Below are positions 57,036 to 64,000 of a stretch of 64,000 bases of DNA, in pieces; position 1 is the stretch's first letter, and every line of letters begins with the position of its first letter. This DNA comes from Prochlorococcus sp. AG-459-N19 (GTDB taxonomy: Bacteria > Cyanobacteriota > Cyanobacteriia > PCC-6307 > Cyanobiaceae). A program made the translations under genes and the position numbers. The stretch spans positions 1 to 64,000 of the forward strand of contig QCRF01000004.1 in the NCBI GenBank assembly GCA_003209375.1, read 5' to 3'. The notes below the pieces were generated by a model that saw nothing but the letters and a program-made list of their open reading frames with translations, searched no databases and was not told where the DNA came from.

Positions 57036-58112
57036 ATGCGAATAGTTTTGATTAGTACTCCAATAGGGTTCTTAGGAAGCGGCAAAGGTGGTGGAGTTGA
57101 ATTAACTTTAAATTCTTTAGTTTCAGGTTTAATTTCTTTAGATCATTCCGTTGAGGTTATAGCTCCAAAAAATTCAAAGTTACATGAAAGTGATTTAAAA
57201 GCAAAATTACATTTTGTGGAAGGTGAAGATCAAATTAGTTGGCAGCATCAAGATTACAATGCTCCTGTTAGTATCCCAGACAATTCCCTTTTAGCAGGAA
57301 TGCTGGAAAAGGCATTGGAAATGGCAAAAAATGCAGATGTGTTGTTGAACATGTCCTATGATTGGCTACCAATTTGGATGACTCTAAATATTGAGATTCC
57401 AATTGCACATATAATTAGTATGGGTTCTGAAAGCTCGGTTATAAGTAATTTAATTTCAAAGGTATATACTAAATATCCAAATAATTTTGCTTTTCATACA
57501 AAAATACAAGCTAATGATTATCCATTCATAAAAAAACCAACAATTATTGGTAATGGATTTAATTTAGATAATTATACTTTTCAAGATTCATTTAATGGAT
57601 CCTTAGCATGGGTTGGGAGAGTGGCACCGGAGAAAGGTTTAGAGGATGCTGTTTATGTTGCAAATGAACTAGGCGAAAAACTAAAAGTTTGGGGAGTTAC
57701 AGAAGATGAGACCTATGCCTCAAGAATAGAACAATCTTTTCCTCAAGGAACGATAGATTGGAAGGGTTTTTTATCAACCAATGAATTACAAAAAGAACTC
57801 GGTAAATGCAGGGTTTTGCTAAATACTCCGAAATGGAACGAGGCATATGGGAATGTAATAGTTGAAGCTTTAGCCTGTGGAGTGCCAGTCATAGCATATA
57901 AAAGGGGAGGACCTAGTGAAATTATTCAGCATGGGCAAACAGGATATCTGGTTGATCCTGATGATAAAAAAAATCTGCTTTCCTATGTGGAAATTATTGA
58001 AAAAATAAAGCGCAAGAATTGTAGAGAATGGGTAGAAAAAAATGCTTCCACAGATATATTTGCTAGCAAGGTTGTGAATTGGCTTAATAAGGTAATAAAC
58101 GAATATAAGTAA
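57036..58112 (+). CDS. Glycosyltransferase, UDP-glucose:tetrahydrobiopterin glucosyltransferase-like
   Basis: I start at the ATG 57036 (358 residues), since the frame continues upstream only inside the previous gene. N-terminus IVLISTPIGFLGSGKGGGVE, donor domain with AWVGRVAPEKGLEDAVYVAN, and the family 4 motif EAYGNVIVEALACGVPVIAY (Glu-x7-Glu pattern) then GGPSEIIQHGQTGYLVDPDD. The start and overall pattern resemble the marine-cyanobacterial enzyme that glucosylates tetrahydrobiopterin, forming the pteridine glucosides found in cyanobacteria. The call is by resemblance, and lipid- or glycan-directed activity is possible. The gene lies between EamA and GT39 genes. Confidence 0.7.
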   Translation: MRIVLISTPIGFLGSGKGGGVELTLNSLVSGLISLDHSVEVIAPKNSKLHESDLKAKLHFVEGEDQISWQHQDYNAPVSIPDNSLLAGMLEKALEMAKNADVLLNMSYDWLPIWMTLNIEIPIAHIISMGSESSVISNLISKVYTKYPNNFAFHTKIQANDYPFIKKPTIIGNGFNLDNYTFQDSFNGSLAWVGRVAPEKGLEDAVYVANELGEKLKVWGVTEDETYASRIEQSFPQGTIDWKGFLSTNELQKELGKCRVLLNTPKWNEAYGNVIVEALACGVPVIAYKRGGPSEIIQHGQTGYLVDPDDKKNLLSYVEIIEKIKRKNCREWVEKNASTDIFASKVVNWLNKVINEYK

Positions 58113-58127
58113 AATAAATTCATTTAA

Positions 58128-59933
58128 ATGATTCCTATTAACGCAAAAAAAAGGCTCATAACCCTATTGATAATTTTAATTTCCGGGATCATCATATTTA
58201 TTTTAGGTTTAGGTACTACAGGACTGGTGGATGAAACGCCCCCTTTATTTGCTGGTGCGGCAAGGGCAATGAGTGAATCTGGCGACTGGATAACTCCAAA
58301 AGTCAATGGAATGTTTCGCTTTGATAAGCCTCCATTAATTTATTGGCTAATGGGTTTTTTTTACTCATTACCGAAAAACGAGATTTGGGATAGTTTAGGG
58401 ACACTCTCAGCAAGACTCCCTTCTGCTTTGGGATCATTATTTTTAATGTTGATGATTGGAGATACTTTGTTTTGTTGGCCACAGAAGGGTGATAGGCAAC
58501 TACTCACTCCTATAGTTTCATCATTAGGCTTTGCCTTATCTCCACTAATAATTATCTGGAGTAGAACTGCAGTCAGTGATGCCCTTTTAACTGGAACTTT
58601 AGGGATTAGCCTACTTTTGTTTTGGAGACGAATGGCAAGTGAAAATAATGACCTATGTATTTCTGCGTGGGTATTTTTAGGTTTTGCAATTTTAACTAAA
58701 GGACCTGTTGCATTTGTTTTGGCATTATTGACTGTTACATCTTTTTTGTTTAGTCAGAAGAATTGGAAAAAGTTGCTTCGTAAGATAAATCCTAAGAAAG
58801 GTTTTTTAATAACAATATTAATAAGTGTTCCGTGGTACATATTAGAACTTATAAAAGAGGGCAAGCCTTTTTGGGACAATTTTTTTGGTTACCATAACTT
58901 TCAAAGATATACCTCAGTTGTCAACAATCATGCAGAACCATTCTGGTTTTTTCTTTTCATTATGATATTGGCTTCATTACCATTCACACCTTTTTTGTAT
59001 CATGGGATATTCAAAGCCTTTATGGATTTATTGAAAAGTTCAAAAGAAAATTGCAATACTAACGACAGCCTTTTTACATATTCTTTATGTTGGTTAACAT
59101 CAGTTTTAATTTTCTTTAGTCTGTCTGCTACGAAACTTCCAAGCTATTGGCTGCCAGCAATTCCAGCAGCGGCAATCTTAATTAGTAATAGCTTTATAAA
59201 CTTAACAAATTCAAAGAAAAGTAATCTATATTTATGGCTTTTTAATTTTTTAATTTTGTTTGGCGTCTCAATGGCATTCTTTTTTTCAAATAATTGGTTA
59301 AATTTAATTAATGATCCTGAAATGCCTAATCTTGCATCTGAATTAATAAGCTCTGGGGTAATTTTTAAAGCAAAATTGTTCTTCTCTTCATTTACACTTC
59401 TTGCAATAATTTTATTTTATCTAAACTCTAAAAGTATCCTTTTTTACCTTCAAGTTTTTCTGTTAATTGGGCAATCTTTCTTGATGTCACCAATTAGAAA
59501 ATTAGCGGATACCTCAAGACAATTACCTTTAAGGAATATCTCAGAATTAATTTTAGATGTTCGTGAGGGTAGGGAAACTTTAGCAATGATTGGGATTAGA
59601 AAGCCTTCATTACATTATTATTCTAGGCAAATAGTTTTTTATGAACCAAATACAGAAGAGGGATTAATTAATTTGTCAGACAGGTTAACTAATGACAGGA
59701 GAGAAAATTATTATGATCAACCCGATTATGAATACAAATCTCTATTGGTTGTGATAGACGAATTCTCTTCCCGCCAAAAGCAATGGTCAAAAATTAATCG
59801 TCAAAAATTGGGTAAATTTGGAATTTATAATTTATGGCGAATTCAAAAAAGTGATTTAAATAAGTATTCGAAATTTTTATTGAATAGTGGTTTTAAATCT
59901 AGCTGGAAAAATAGAAAAGTTGAAAATTTTTAA
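58128..59933 (+). CDS. GT39-type membrane glycosyltransferase (ArnT/PMT-like)
   Basis: A 601-residue GT-C fold protein with about eleven membrane helices. The first loop has LVDETPPLFAGAARAMSESG with the Asp-Glu pair, then PKVNGMFRFDKPPLIYWLMG, as in ArnT/PMT proteins. Later FLGFAILTKGPVAFVLAL (lysine-glycine-pro motif) is conserved. The enzyme uses a lipid-phosphate sugar donor to modify lipid or protein at the periplasmic face. It starts 15 bases after the preceding glycosyltransferase, so they form one unit. Its 3' end overlaps the convergent small gene by four bases. Confidence 0.88.
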   Translation: MIPINAKKRLITLLIILISGIIIFILGLGTTGLVDETPPLFAGAARAMSESGDWITPKVNGMFRFDKPPLIYWLMGFFYSLPKNEIWDSLGTLSARLPSALGSLFLMLMIGDTLFCWPQKGDRQLLTPIVSSLGFALSPLIIIWSRTAVSDALLTGTLGISLLLFWRRMASENNDLCISAWVFLGFAILTKGPVAFVLALLTVTSFLFSQKNWKKLLRKINPKKGFLITILISVPWYILELIKEGKPFWDNFFGYHNFQRYTSVVNNHAEPFWFFLFIMILASLPFTPFLYHGIFKAFMDLLKSSKENCNTNDSLFTYSLCWLTSVLIFFSLSATKLPSYWLPAIPAAAILISNSFINLTNSKKSNLYLWLFNFLILFGVSMAFFFSNNWLNLINDPEMPNLASELISSGVIFKAKLFFSSFTLLAIILFYLNSKSILFYLQVFLLIGQSFLMSPIRKLADTSRQLPLRNISELILDVREGRETLAMIGIRKPSLHYYSRQIVFYEPNTEEGLINLSDRLTNDRRENYYDQPDYEYKSLLVVIDEFSSRQKQWSKINRQKLGKFGIYNLWRIQKSDLNKYSKFLLNSGFKSSWKNRKVENF

Positions 59934-60181
59934 CAAAGCCTTCTCTTGAGAAGAGCCTTTTTTAGATCATCAAGGCTGCACTTGCTTGGGATATCGATAT
60001 TATTCAAATCTTCCATTAATGCTAGATCGATGACAGAATCTTCGGCTAAAAAACTAAAAACTTCATTAATGCTTATTCCCATATCTTGAGCCATCTCTGA
60101 GATAAGCCTTAGAGTCTCCCTCCTCACAGAAATCCTGAGATTTAAGGGGATAAATTCATTTTCAGGGTTTGCTGACTTCAT
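59930..60181 (-). CDS. Small ribbon-helix-helix-like protein
   Basis: An 83-residue protein. Residues 12-42 (LNLRISVRRETLRLISEMAQDMGISINEVF) look like a CopG/ribbon-helix-helix fold: a short strand, a helix, a turn and a second helix. Residues beyond have no clear motif. It could be a small DNA-binding regulator. Its end overlaps the GT39 gene by four bases on the other strand. Confidence 0.58.
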   Translation of the reverse strand: MKSANPENEFIPLNLRISVRRETLRLISEMAQDMGISINEVFSFLAEDSVIDLALMEDLNNIDIPSKCSLDDLKKALLKRRLC

Positions 60182-60262
60182 AACCTAAATCTTAAGACAT
60201 TATTTAGTTATCAGGATATAAACTTTACAATATTCATTAATCATGCTCAAAGGAAGCTCCCC

Positions 60263-61132
60263 TTAAGTTGCTTCCATAAATAAATTCATAAATATTTTTA
60301 ATAGGGGAATTGTAATTATTGAAATTAAAGTTGTAGTAAAAAGGATTTTTGAAGCGATTTGTTGTTTTACACCATAAGCCTCTGCCATTAATATCGTGGA
60401 TATTGCTGTTGGGGTCCCTGCCTGAAGAATTATTGCTGATGTTTGATAGAAATTAAAATCTAAATATTTGCACACTAAAAAAATAATAAAAGGAAGAATA
60501 AATAATTTTAATAAAATTGAAAATTTAATTTCTTCATTTAGATCTAAAATCTTTCCCTTTTGATTTGTTATTATTCCAAGTCTTGTTCCCACAATTATTA
60601 TTGCCAATGCAATAACTACTCTTGCAGGAATCCAAAGGTAGTTGCCTAGAATTTCATCTATTTGGAAATAATATGCAAAAAGTACACCAATAATTCCTCT
60701 TGATGCAGGACTATTTATTAATGCATTTAATAATCCATTTATATTTAGGATGTTCTTATTTTTGGATTTTTCTTGAAGAAAAAAAGGTCCAAATATCCAA
60801 GCGAAAAGTGTTGTTCCCAAATCAAATCCTATAGTGAAATTAATAGTTGTTGAAGGTAGAAGAGCCATCGCAATGGGTATTCCAAGAAATGATGTATTGC
60901 CTATTAGGCCTGCCAGCTGCAATGTGTAATTTGGAAGCCTTTTTTTAAATATTGGGATTAAATTTATTAAAACTATTAAAAATCCAATTAGGGAGAATGC
61001 TAAAAATGCACTTTTAATTAGGTTTATGTCAATACCTTCCTTTAATAGGAGACCCATTACACTTAATGGAATGCCAAATCTTATTAGAGGTATCGCAATA
61101 TATTTTGAAATCTTTGGATTCTTTTTCCCCAT
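60263..61132 (-). CDS. AEC-family transporter
   Basis: A 289-residue protein with about ten hydrophobic segments. Features of the AEC (auxin efflux carrier-like) family: an early GIPLSVMGLLL, FLGIPIAMALLPSTTINFTI, IIVGTRLGI and late AGTPTAISTILMAEAYG. Members export small organic molecules; the substrate is unknown. It stands alone on the minus strand with a 126-base spacer to the next gene. Confidence 0.85.
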   Translation of the reverse strand: MGKKNPKISKYIAIPLIRFGIPLSVMGLLLKEGIDINLIKSAFLAFSLIGFLIVLINLIPIFKKRLPNYTLQLAGLIGNTSFLGIPIAMALLPSTTINFTIGFDLGTTLFAWIFGPFFLQEKSKNKNILNINGLLNALINSPASRGIIGVLFAYYFQIDEILGNYLWIPARVVIALAIIIVGTRLGIITNQKGKILDLNEEIKFSILLKLFILPFIIFLVCKYLDFNFYQTSAIILQAGTPTAISTILMAEAYGVKQQIASKILFTTTLISIITIPLLKIFMNLFMEAT

Positions 61133-61258
61133 AAAAAAACCAAAGATTAAGAAAGGGATAATATTTATGAAGAGAGAGTAGATGCTATTAATTAAATATT
61201 TGTTAAAGCAATATTAACTTGCCGAGGTGCAGTAAAAATTTTTTTTATTATTGAGAAT

Positions 61259-61513
61259 TTAAATTATTTTCCAGATTGCTTTGTCAGGAATTAGAGGAGA
61301 TTTATATAAATTTTCTGGTTCTGTAGTCATAACTCTCCATGTAGGAACCCTACAAGTTATGTAAGCAGGGCTTTCTATTAGAACTCCTGGTTTCTCATCA
61401 AATGTACAAGTAAAACCTTCTTTCCAATACCCACCATTATTAAGGCTACCTTTAAACCAAACCCAGCATTTTGAAGTTTTCAAGATCAGAAAATTTTTGT
61501 TTATCTTAATCAA
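61259..61513 (-). CDS. Small conserved-looking hypothetical protein (84 aa)
   Basis: The frame opens at TTG 61513. The product is rich in aromatic residues (KCWVWFKGSLNNGGYWKEGF) with three cysteines, and ends LIPDKAIWKII. It has no signal peptide and no known family. Density of Trp and Cys suggests a folded protein. TTG at a poor position makes the N-terminus uncertain. Confidence 0.55.
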   Translation of the reverse strand: MIKINKNFLILKTSKCWVWFKGSLNNGGYWKEGFTCTFDEKPGVLIESPAYITCRVPTWRVMTTEPENLYKSPLIPDKAIWKII

Positions 61514-61561
61514 TATTTAAGTAATAAATCTAAAGTTTATTACTTTTAAAAATTATTTTAA

Positions 61562-61825
61562 TCACTTTATGTTTTTTGAAAAATATATTTTAAAAATTAA
61601 TATCAACAGATTTAAGGTAAGGGTAATTAAATTTGCTATCAATATTGGCGTAGATGAAATTTTATAACCGTAAATAATCCAAGACAATACACCTATGATG
61701 AACATTATTAGTGTTGTTAAAGAAACATCATCTGCCTTTTTTGTGTTTAAAGTTTTTATCAATTGAGGAAGAAATGCCGCTGTTGTTAAAATCGCTGCAA
61801 AATATCCAAATATATCTTCATTCAT
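61562..61825 (-). CDS. SemiSWEET-like small membrane transporter
   Basis: An 87-residue protein with three membrane segments, GYFAAILTTAAFLPQLIKTL (with the PQ-type motif typical of SWEET/PQ-loop families), LIMFIIGVLSWIIYGYK and LIANLITLTLNLLILIFKI. SemiSWEETs dimerise to move sugars; the substrate here is unknown. It lies 16 bases downstream of the peroxiredoxin-like gene, so the two are co-transcribed. Confidence 0.85.
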   Translation of the reverse strand: MNEDIFGYFAAILTTAAFLPQLIKTLNTKKADDVSLTTLIMFIIGVLSWIIYGYKISSTPILIANLITLTLNLLILIFKIYFSKNIK

Positions 61826-61841
61826 AAAAATATTTTAAAAA

Positions 61842-62576
61842 TTATTCTTTAATAAAATCATTCAAAAATCCCAAGGGATCCCTCATGTTTGATGAATATC
61901 CAAGCACATCATTTGAAAAAAATTTATAAATAATTTGATCTTTATTGTTCATTAGAAAAGAAGCCCCTCTTTGAGGAAGGTATTCTTCATTAAGAATATA
62001 ATCACTCCAATTTTGAATAATTTCATTCATATTATTTAATCTAAATGTTGCTAATTCAAATGGTCTCAAATAGCCATCCCCGAAAACCTGTCTGAATGAA
62101 TTACCTGAAAATTTTAGGAATTTTAAAACTTCAATTTTGTCAAATTCTGAGTAGATTTGCTTAGCTTGAGGGTCTCCTAAATAACCCCTAATAACTTCTT
62201 TGATTGTTTTAAAAGAATTTATTCCAGATAGCATCAAAAACATATTTATCCAACCTCCTAAACCAATATCTAATCCTTTTGAAACTTCAAGATTTTTATG
62301 AATTTGGTTATTAGAAACGACTATTAAATTTTCTTCACGAAAGCCAGTAAAGTTACAGAATTTTTCTTTTCCATTTTGGTTTCCAATAGCAATTGCAAAA
62401 ATATCTAAATTTCTATCTTGATTATTATCGATAAAATTTTTTAAATTTATTGCATATTCAAAGCTATCAAAATCTCCTAATAAACCAAATAAAATAATTA
62501 ATTTAAATTTTTTTTCTCCTTTTAAATTATATTTTTCAATAATATTTTCGATATTATTTTTAAATTTGTAAGTCAC
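61842..62576 (-). CDS. AhpC/TSA-like protein without the peroxidatic motif
   Basis: A 244-residue protein starting at GTG 62576. It resembles thioredoxin-fold AhpC/TSA-type proteins of cyanobacteria (KLIILFGLLGDFDSFEYAIN, FAIAIGNQNGKEKFCNFTGF, DIGLGGWINMFLMLSGI). The classical peroxidatic Thr-x2-Cys is not present, so peroxidase activity is doubtful. It is the first gene of a pair with the SemiSWEET gene. Divergent from the flavodoxin gene by 140 bases, so the promoters face each other there. Confidence 0.65.
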   Translation of the reverse strand: MTYKFKNNIENIIEKYNLKGEKKFKLIILFGLLGDFDSFEYAINLKNFIDNNQDRNLDIFAIAIGNQNGKEKFCNFTGFREENLIVVSNNQIHKNLEVSKGLDIGLGGWINMFLMLSGINSFKTIKEVIRGYLGDPQAKQIYSEFDKIEVLKFLKFSGNSFRQVFGDGYLRPFELATFRLNNMNEIIQNWSDYILNEEYLPQRGASFLMNNKDQIIYKFFSNDVLGYSSNMRDPLGFLNDFIKE

Positions 62577-62716
62577 GATGTTTTAAATGTTTTATAAAAT
62601 ATTCTCAAAAAATTTTTCTTACTTAAATTAGTATAAAATTTTACACGAAAAAGTTTTTAAAGAAATTAATTTAATGTTTTTAGATTTTATTATTTTAATG
62701 TAAACATTTTGAAGTT

Positions 62717-63241
62717 ATGACTGTAGGAATTTATTACGCAACTACAACTGGAAAAACTGAAGACGTAGCTGATCGTCTTCACAACTTTATTTCTTCAGCG
62801 GAAGCACCTAAAGATGTATCTGATGTGGATGATCTTTCAGAATTTGAAAATCTTGATGGAATTATCTGCGGGATACCTACTTGGAATACTGGCGCCGATG
62901 AAGAAAGATCGGGAACTGCATGGGATTCAATCTTAGAGGATATTGGCGAACTAAGTTTATCAGGAAAAAAAGTTGCAATTTTTGGTTTAGGAGATTCTTC
63001 TACATATACAGAAAACTATTGTGATGCAATGGAAGAACTTCATAGCTATTTCACAAAAGCAGGCGCCGAAATGGTCGGTTATGTAGATAAATCTTCTTAT
63101 ACATTTGATGAGTCTAAAAGTGTTATGGGAGAAAGCTTTTGTGGATTACCTCTTGATGAGGATAGTGAATCAGATTTGACCGATTCACGTCTTGAAACAT
63201 GGGCTGCTCAACTTAAGGGTGAAATCCCTTCATTGGCGTAA
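62717..63241 (+). CDS. isiB: Flavodoxin
   Basis: A 174-residue long-chain flavodoxin. FMN phosphate loop YYATTTGKTEDVADRL (residues 6-21), a Trp in the first isoalloxazine loop (GIPTWNTGADEE, W56 region) and a second loop with GLGDSSTYTENYCDAM. It replaces ferredoxin as an electron carrier from photosystem I under iron limitation. It is followed by an intrinsic terminator-like hairpin and then by a pcb gene, an arrangement recalling the isiAB pair of other cyanobacteria. Confidence 0.95.
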   Translation: MTVGIYYATTTGKTEDVADRLHNFISSAEAPKDVSDVDDLSEFENLDGIICGIPTWNTGADEERSGTAWDSILEDIGELSLSGKKVAIFGLGDSSTYTENYCDAMEELHSYFTKAGAEMVGYVDKSSYTFDESKSVMGESFCGLPLDEDSESDLTDSRLETWAAQLKGEIPSLA

Positions 63242-63271
63242 GCTTTCTCAGATATTACTTCCCTAATTTGT

Positions 63272-63302
63272 AACATTTGTTCTTTCACAATATGTTTTTT
63301 TT
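63272..63302 (+). terminator. Intrinsic terminator after flavodoxin
   Basis: A hairpin with arms AACATTTGT (63272-63280) and ACAATATGTT (63287-63296, one bulged T), a six-base loop TCTTTC, and an immediate T-run. About nine pairs followed by T tract is typical for Rho-independent termination. Placement 31 bases after the flavodoxin stop fits. Confidence 0.65.
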
Positions 63303-63316
63303 ACAAAAGTAATTAA

Positions 63317-63348
63317 ATCTGTAAAGAACGTGTAAAAACTTTACAGAT
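63317..63348 (+). repeat. Perfect 10-base inverted repeat before pcb
   Basis: Arms ATCTGTAAAG (63317-63326) and CTTTACAGAT (63339-63348) with a 12-base loop. No T-run follows, so it is not a plain terminator. It ends 36 bases before the pcb GTG. It may be a regulatory hairpin in the 5' leader, or an operator. Confidence 0.6.
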
Positions 63349-63384
63349 AAGCAATATGCTCAATTTGCTGTTTACTTAAATCAA

Positions 63385-64000
63385 GTGTTACAAACTTACG
63401 GAAAATCTGATGTCACCTATGACTGGTACGCAGGGAATTCTGGTGTTGTTGGCCGTTCAGGTAAATTCATAGCTGCCCATGCTGCCCATGCAGGCCTAAT
63501 GATGTTCTGGGCAGGAGCTTTTGGATTATTCGAATTGGCTCGTTACGATGCCAGTATTCCGATGGGTGCACAGAAAGCGATTGTTTTGCCTCATCTAGCG
63601 GGTATTGGAATTGGTGGCGTTGAAAATGGTGTTATTACTGAACCATATGGAATTGTTGTAATTTGCACATTACATCTAATTTTCTCAGCAGTACTGGGTG
63701 CTGGGGGATTATTACATTCCAACAAATTTGCAGGAGATCTTGGAGACTACCCAGAAAATAGTAAGCCACAAAAATTTGATTTCGAATGGGATGATCCAGA
63801 TAAATTAACTTTTATTCTTGGTCATCATCTTATCTTTCTTGGGCTTGGAGCAATTATGTTCGTTGAATGGGCTCGTATTCATGGAATTTACGATCCAGCA
63901 ATAGGATCTACAAGACAAGTTATTTACAATTTAGATATTGCCGCTATCTGGAATCATCAATTCGATTTTTTAAAAATAGATAGTCTTGAAGATGTTATGG
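63385..64000 (+). CDS. pcb: Pcb chlorophyll a/b-binding antenna protein, 5' part
   Basis: The frame runs off the right edge (205 codons visible). It starts at GTG 63385, giving MLQTYGKSDVTYDWYAGNSG, the usual Pcb N-terminus. Conserved GKFIAAHAAHAGLMMFWAGA supplies chlorophyll-ligating histidines in the first helix, and LGHHLIFLGLGAIMFVEWAR supplies those of a later helix. It belongs to the CP43/IsiA family of six-helix antennae that replaced phycobilisomes in Prochlorococcus. The frame is open upstream to a stop at 63322-63324 with no ATG, so GTG is the best start. Its place beside flavodoxin suggests, but does not prove, an iron-stress-linked copy. Confidence 0.93.
   Translation, partial: MLQTYGKSDVTYDWYAGNSGVVGRSGKFIAAHAAHAGLMMFWAGAFGLFELARYDASIPMGAQKAIVLPHLAGIGIGGVENGVITEPYGIVVICTLHLIFSAVLGAGGLLHSNKFAGDLGDYPENSKPQKFDFEWDDPDKLTFILGHHLIFLGLGAIMFVEWARIHGIYDPAIGSTRQVIYNLDIAAIWNHQFDFLKIDSLEDVM

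Noticed and set aside
62580..62716. Fur box upstream of flavodoxin
   Set aside because: I searched by eye for a GATAATGATAATCATTATC-like site and found only loose A/T matches, not enough to report.

Overview
The window looks like a chromosome segment from Prochlorococcus, most likely a small-genome, strongly AT-rich type. The base composition is very AT-rich by eye. Genes are short-spaced with many non-ATG starts. Several cyanobacterium-specific families occur (DUF3122, DUF3611, DUF2808, TIGR03792, Ycf46). The right edge carries the start of a Pcb chlorophyll-binding antenna gene next to a flavodoxin gene. No rRNA, CRISPR array, insertion sequence or integrase was seen.

Layout: (1) 1-10367 is a cell-surface polysaccharide region. 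It holds a truncated membrane protein, a paratose/tyvelose-type dideoxysugar gene pair, a methyltransferase, a glycosyltransferase, an EpsG-like polymerase, galE, and a chain-length determinant/export pair (PCP + Wza-like). (2) 10433-24945 is core housekeeping: lexA (with two upstream SOS-box-like sites), argF, ftsH, ribD, cobL, nadK, pheS, surE, ribF-thiE-thiS, and an ispF-TIGR03792-larB run. (3) 25441-42314 is a second surface-polysaccharide block with wide AT-rich gaps. It holds an SGNH acyltransferase, a full-length CMP-sialic-acid-hydroxylase-like Rieske/metallo-beta-lactamase protein, a frameshifted sialyltransferase-like gene, a Gfo/Idh oxidoreductase, an ABC exporter, glycosyltransferases, a gmd-fcl-ColD-like trio for a GDP-6-deoxy or 3,6-dideoxy sugar, and an O-antigen ligase/polymerase. 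(4) A tRNA-Arg(TCT) at 42374-42447 marks the junction back to core genes. (5) 42584-62576 is core: rsmI, cysQ, pnp, rpsN, the rpmH-rnpA-PH-yidC-ycf46-serS-rseP neighbourhood, aroH, sppA, a pteridine-type glucosyltransferase, a GT39 protein and small transporters. (6) 62717-64000 is flavodoxin followed by the 5' part of a pcb gene.

How it fits together: the two surface blocks encode sugar-nucleotide modification, transfer, polymerisation, chain-length control and export, consistent with a strain-variable O-antigen/capsule. The most notable points are the CMAH-like protein beside a sialyltransferase-like gene broken at a nine-T tract, the active-site Lys-to-His change in the aminotransferase-fold enzyme next to gmd/fcl (a colitose-type signature), the paired LexA-box-like sites, and the isiB-pcb pair with two hairpins between the genes. 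All family calls come from reading motifs by eye; no database search was run.
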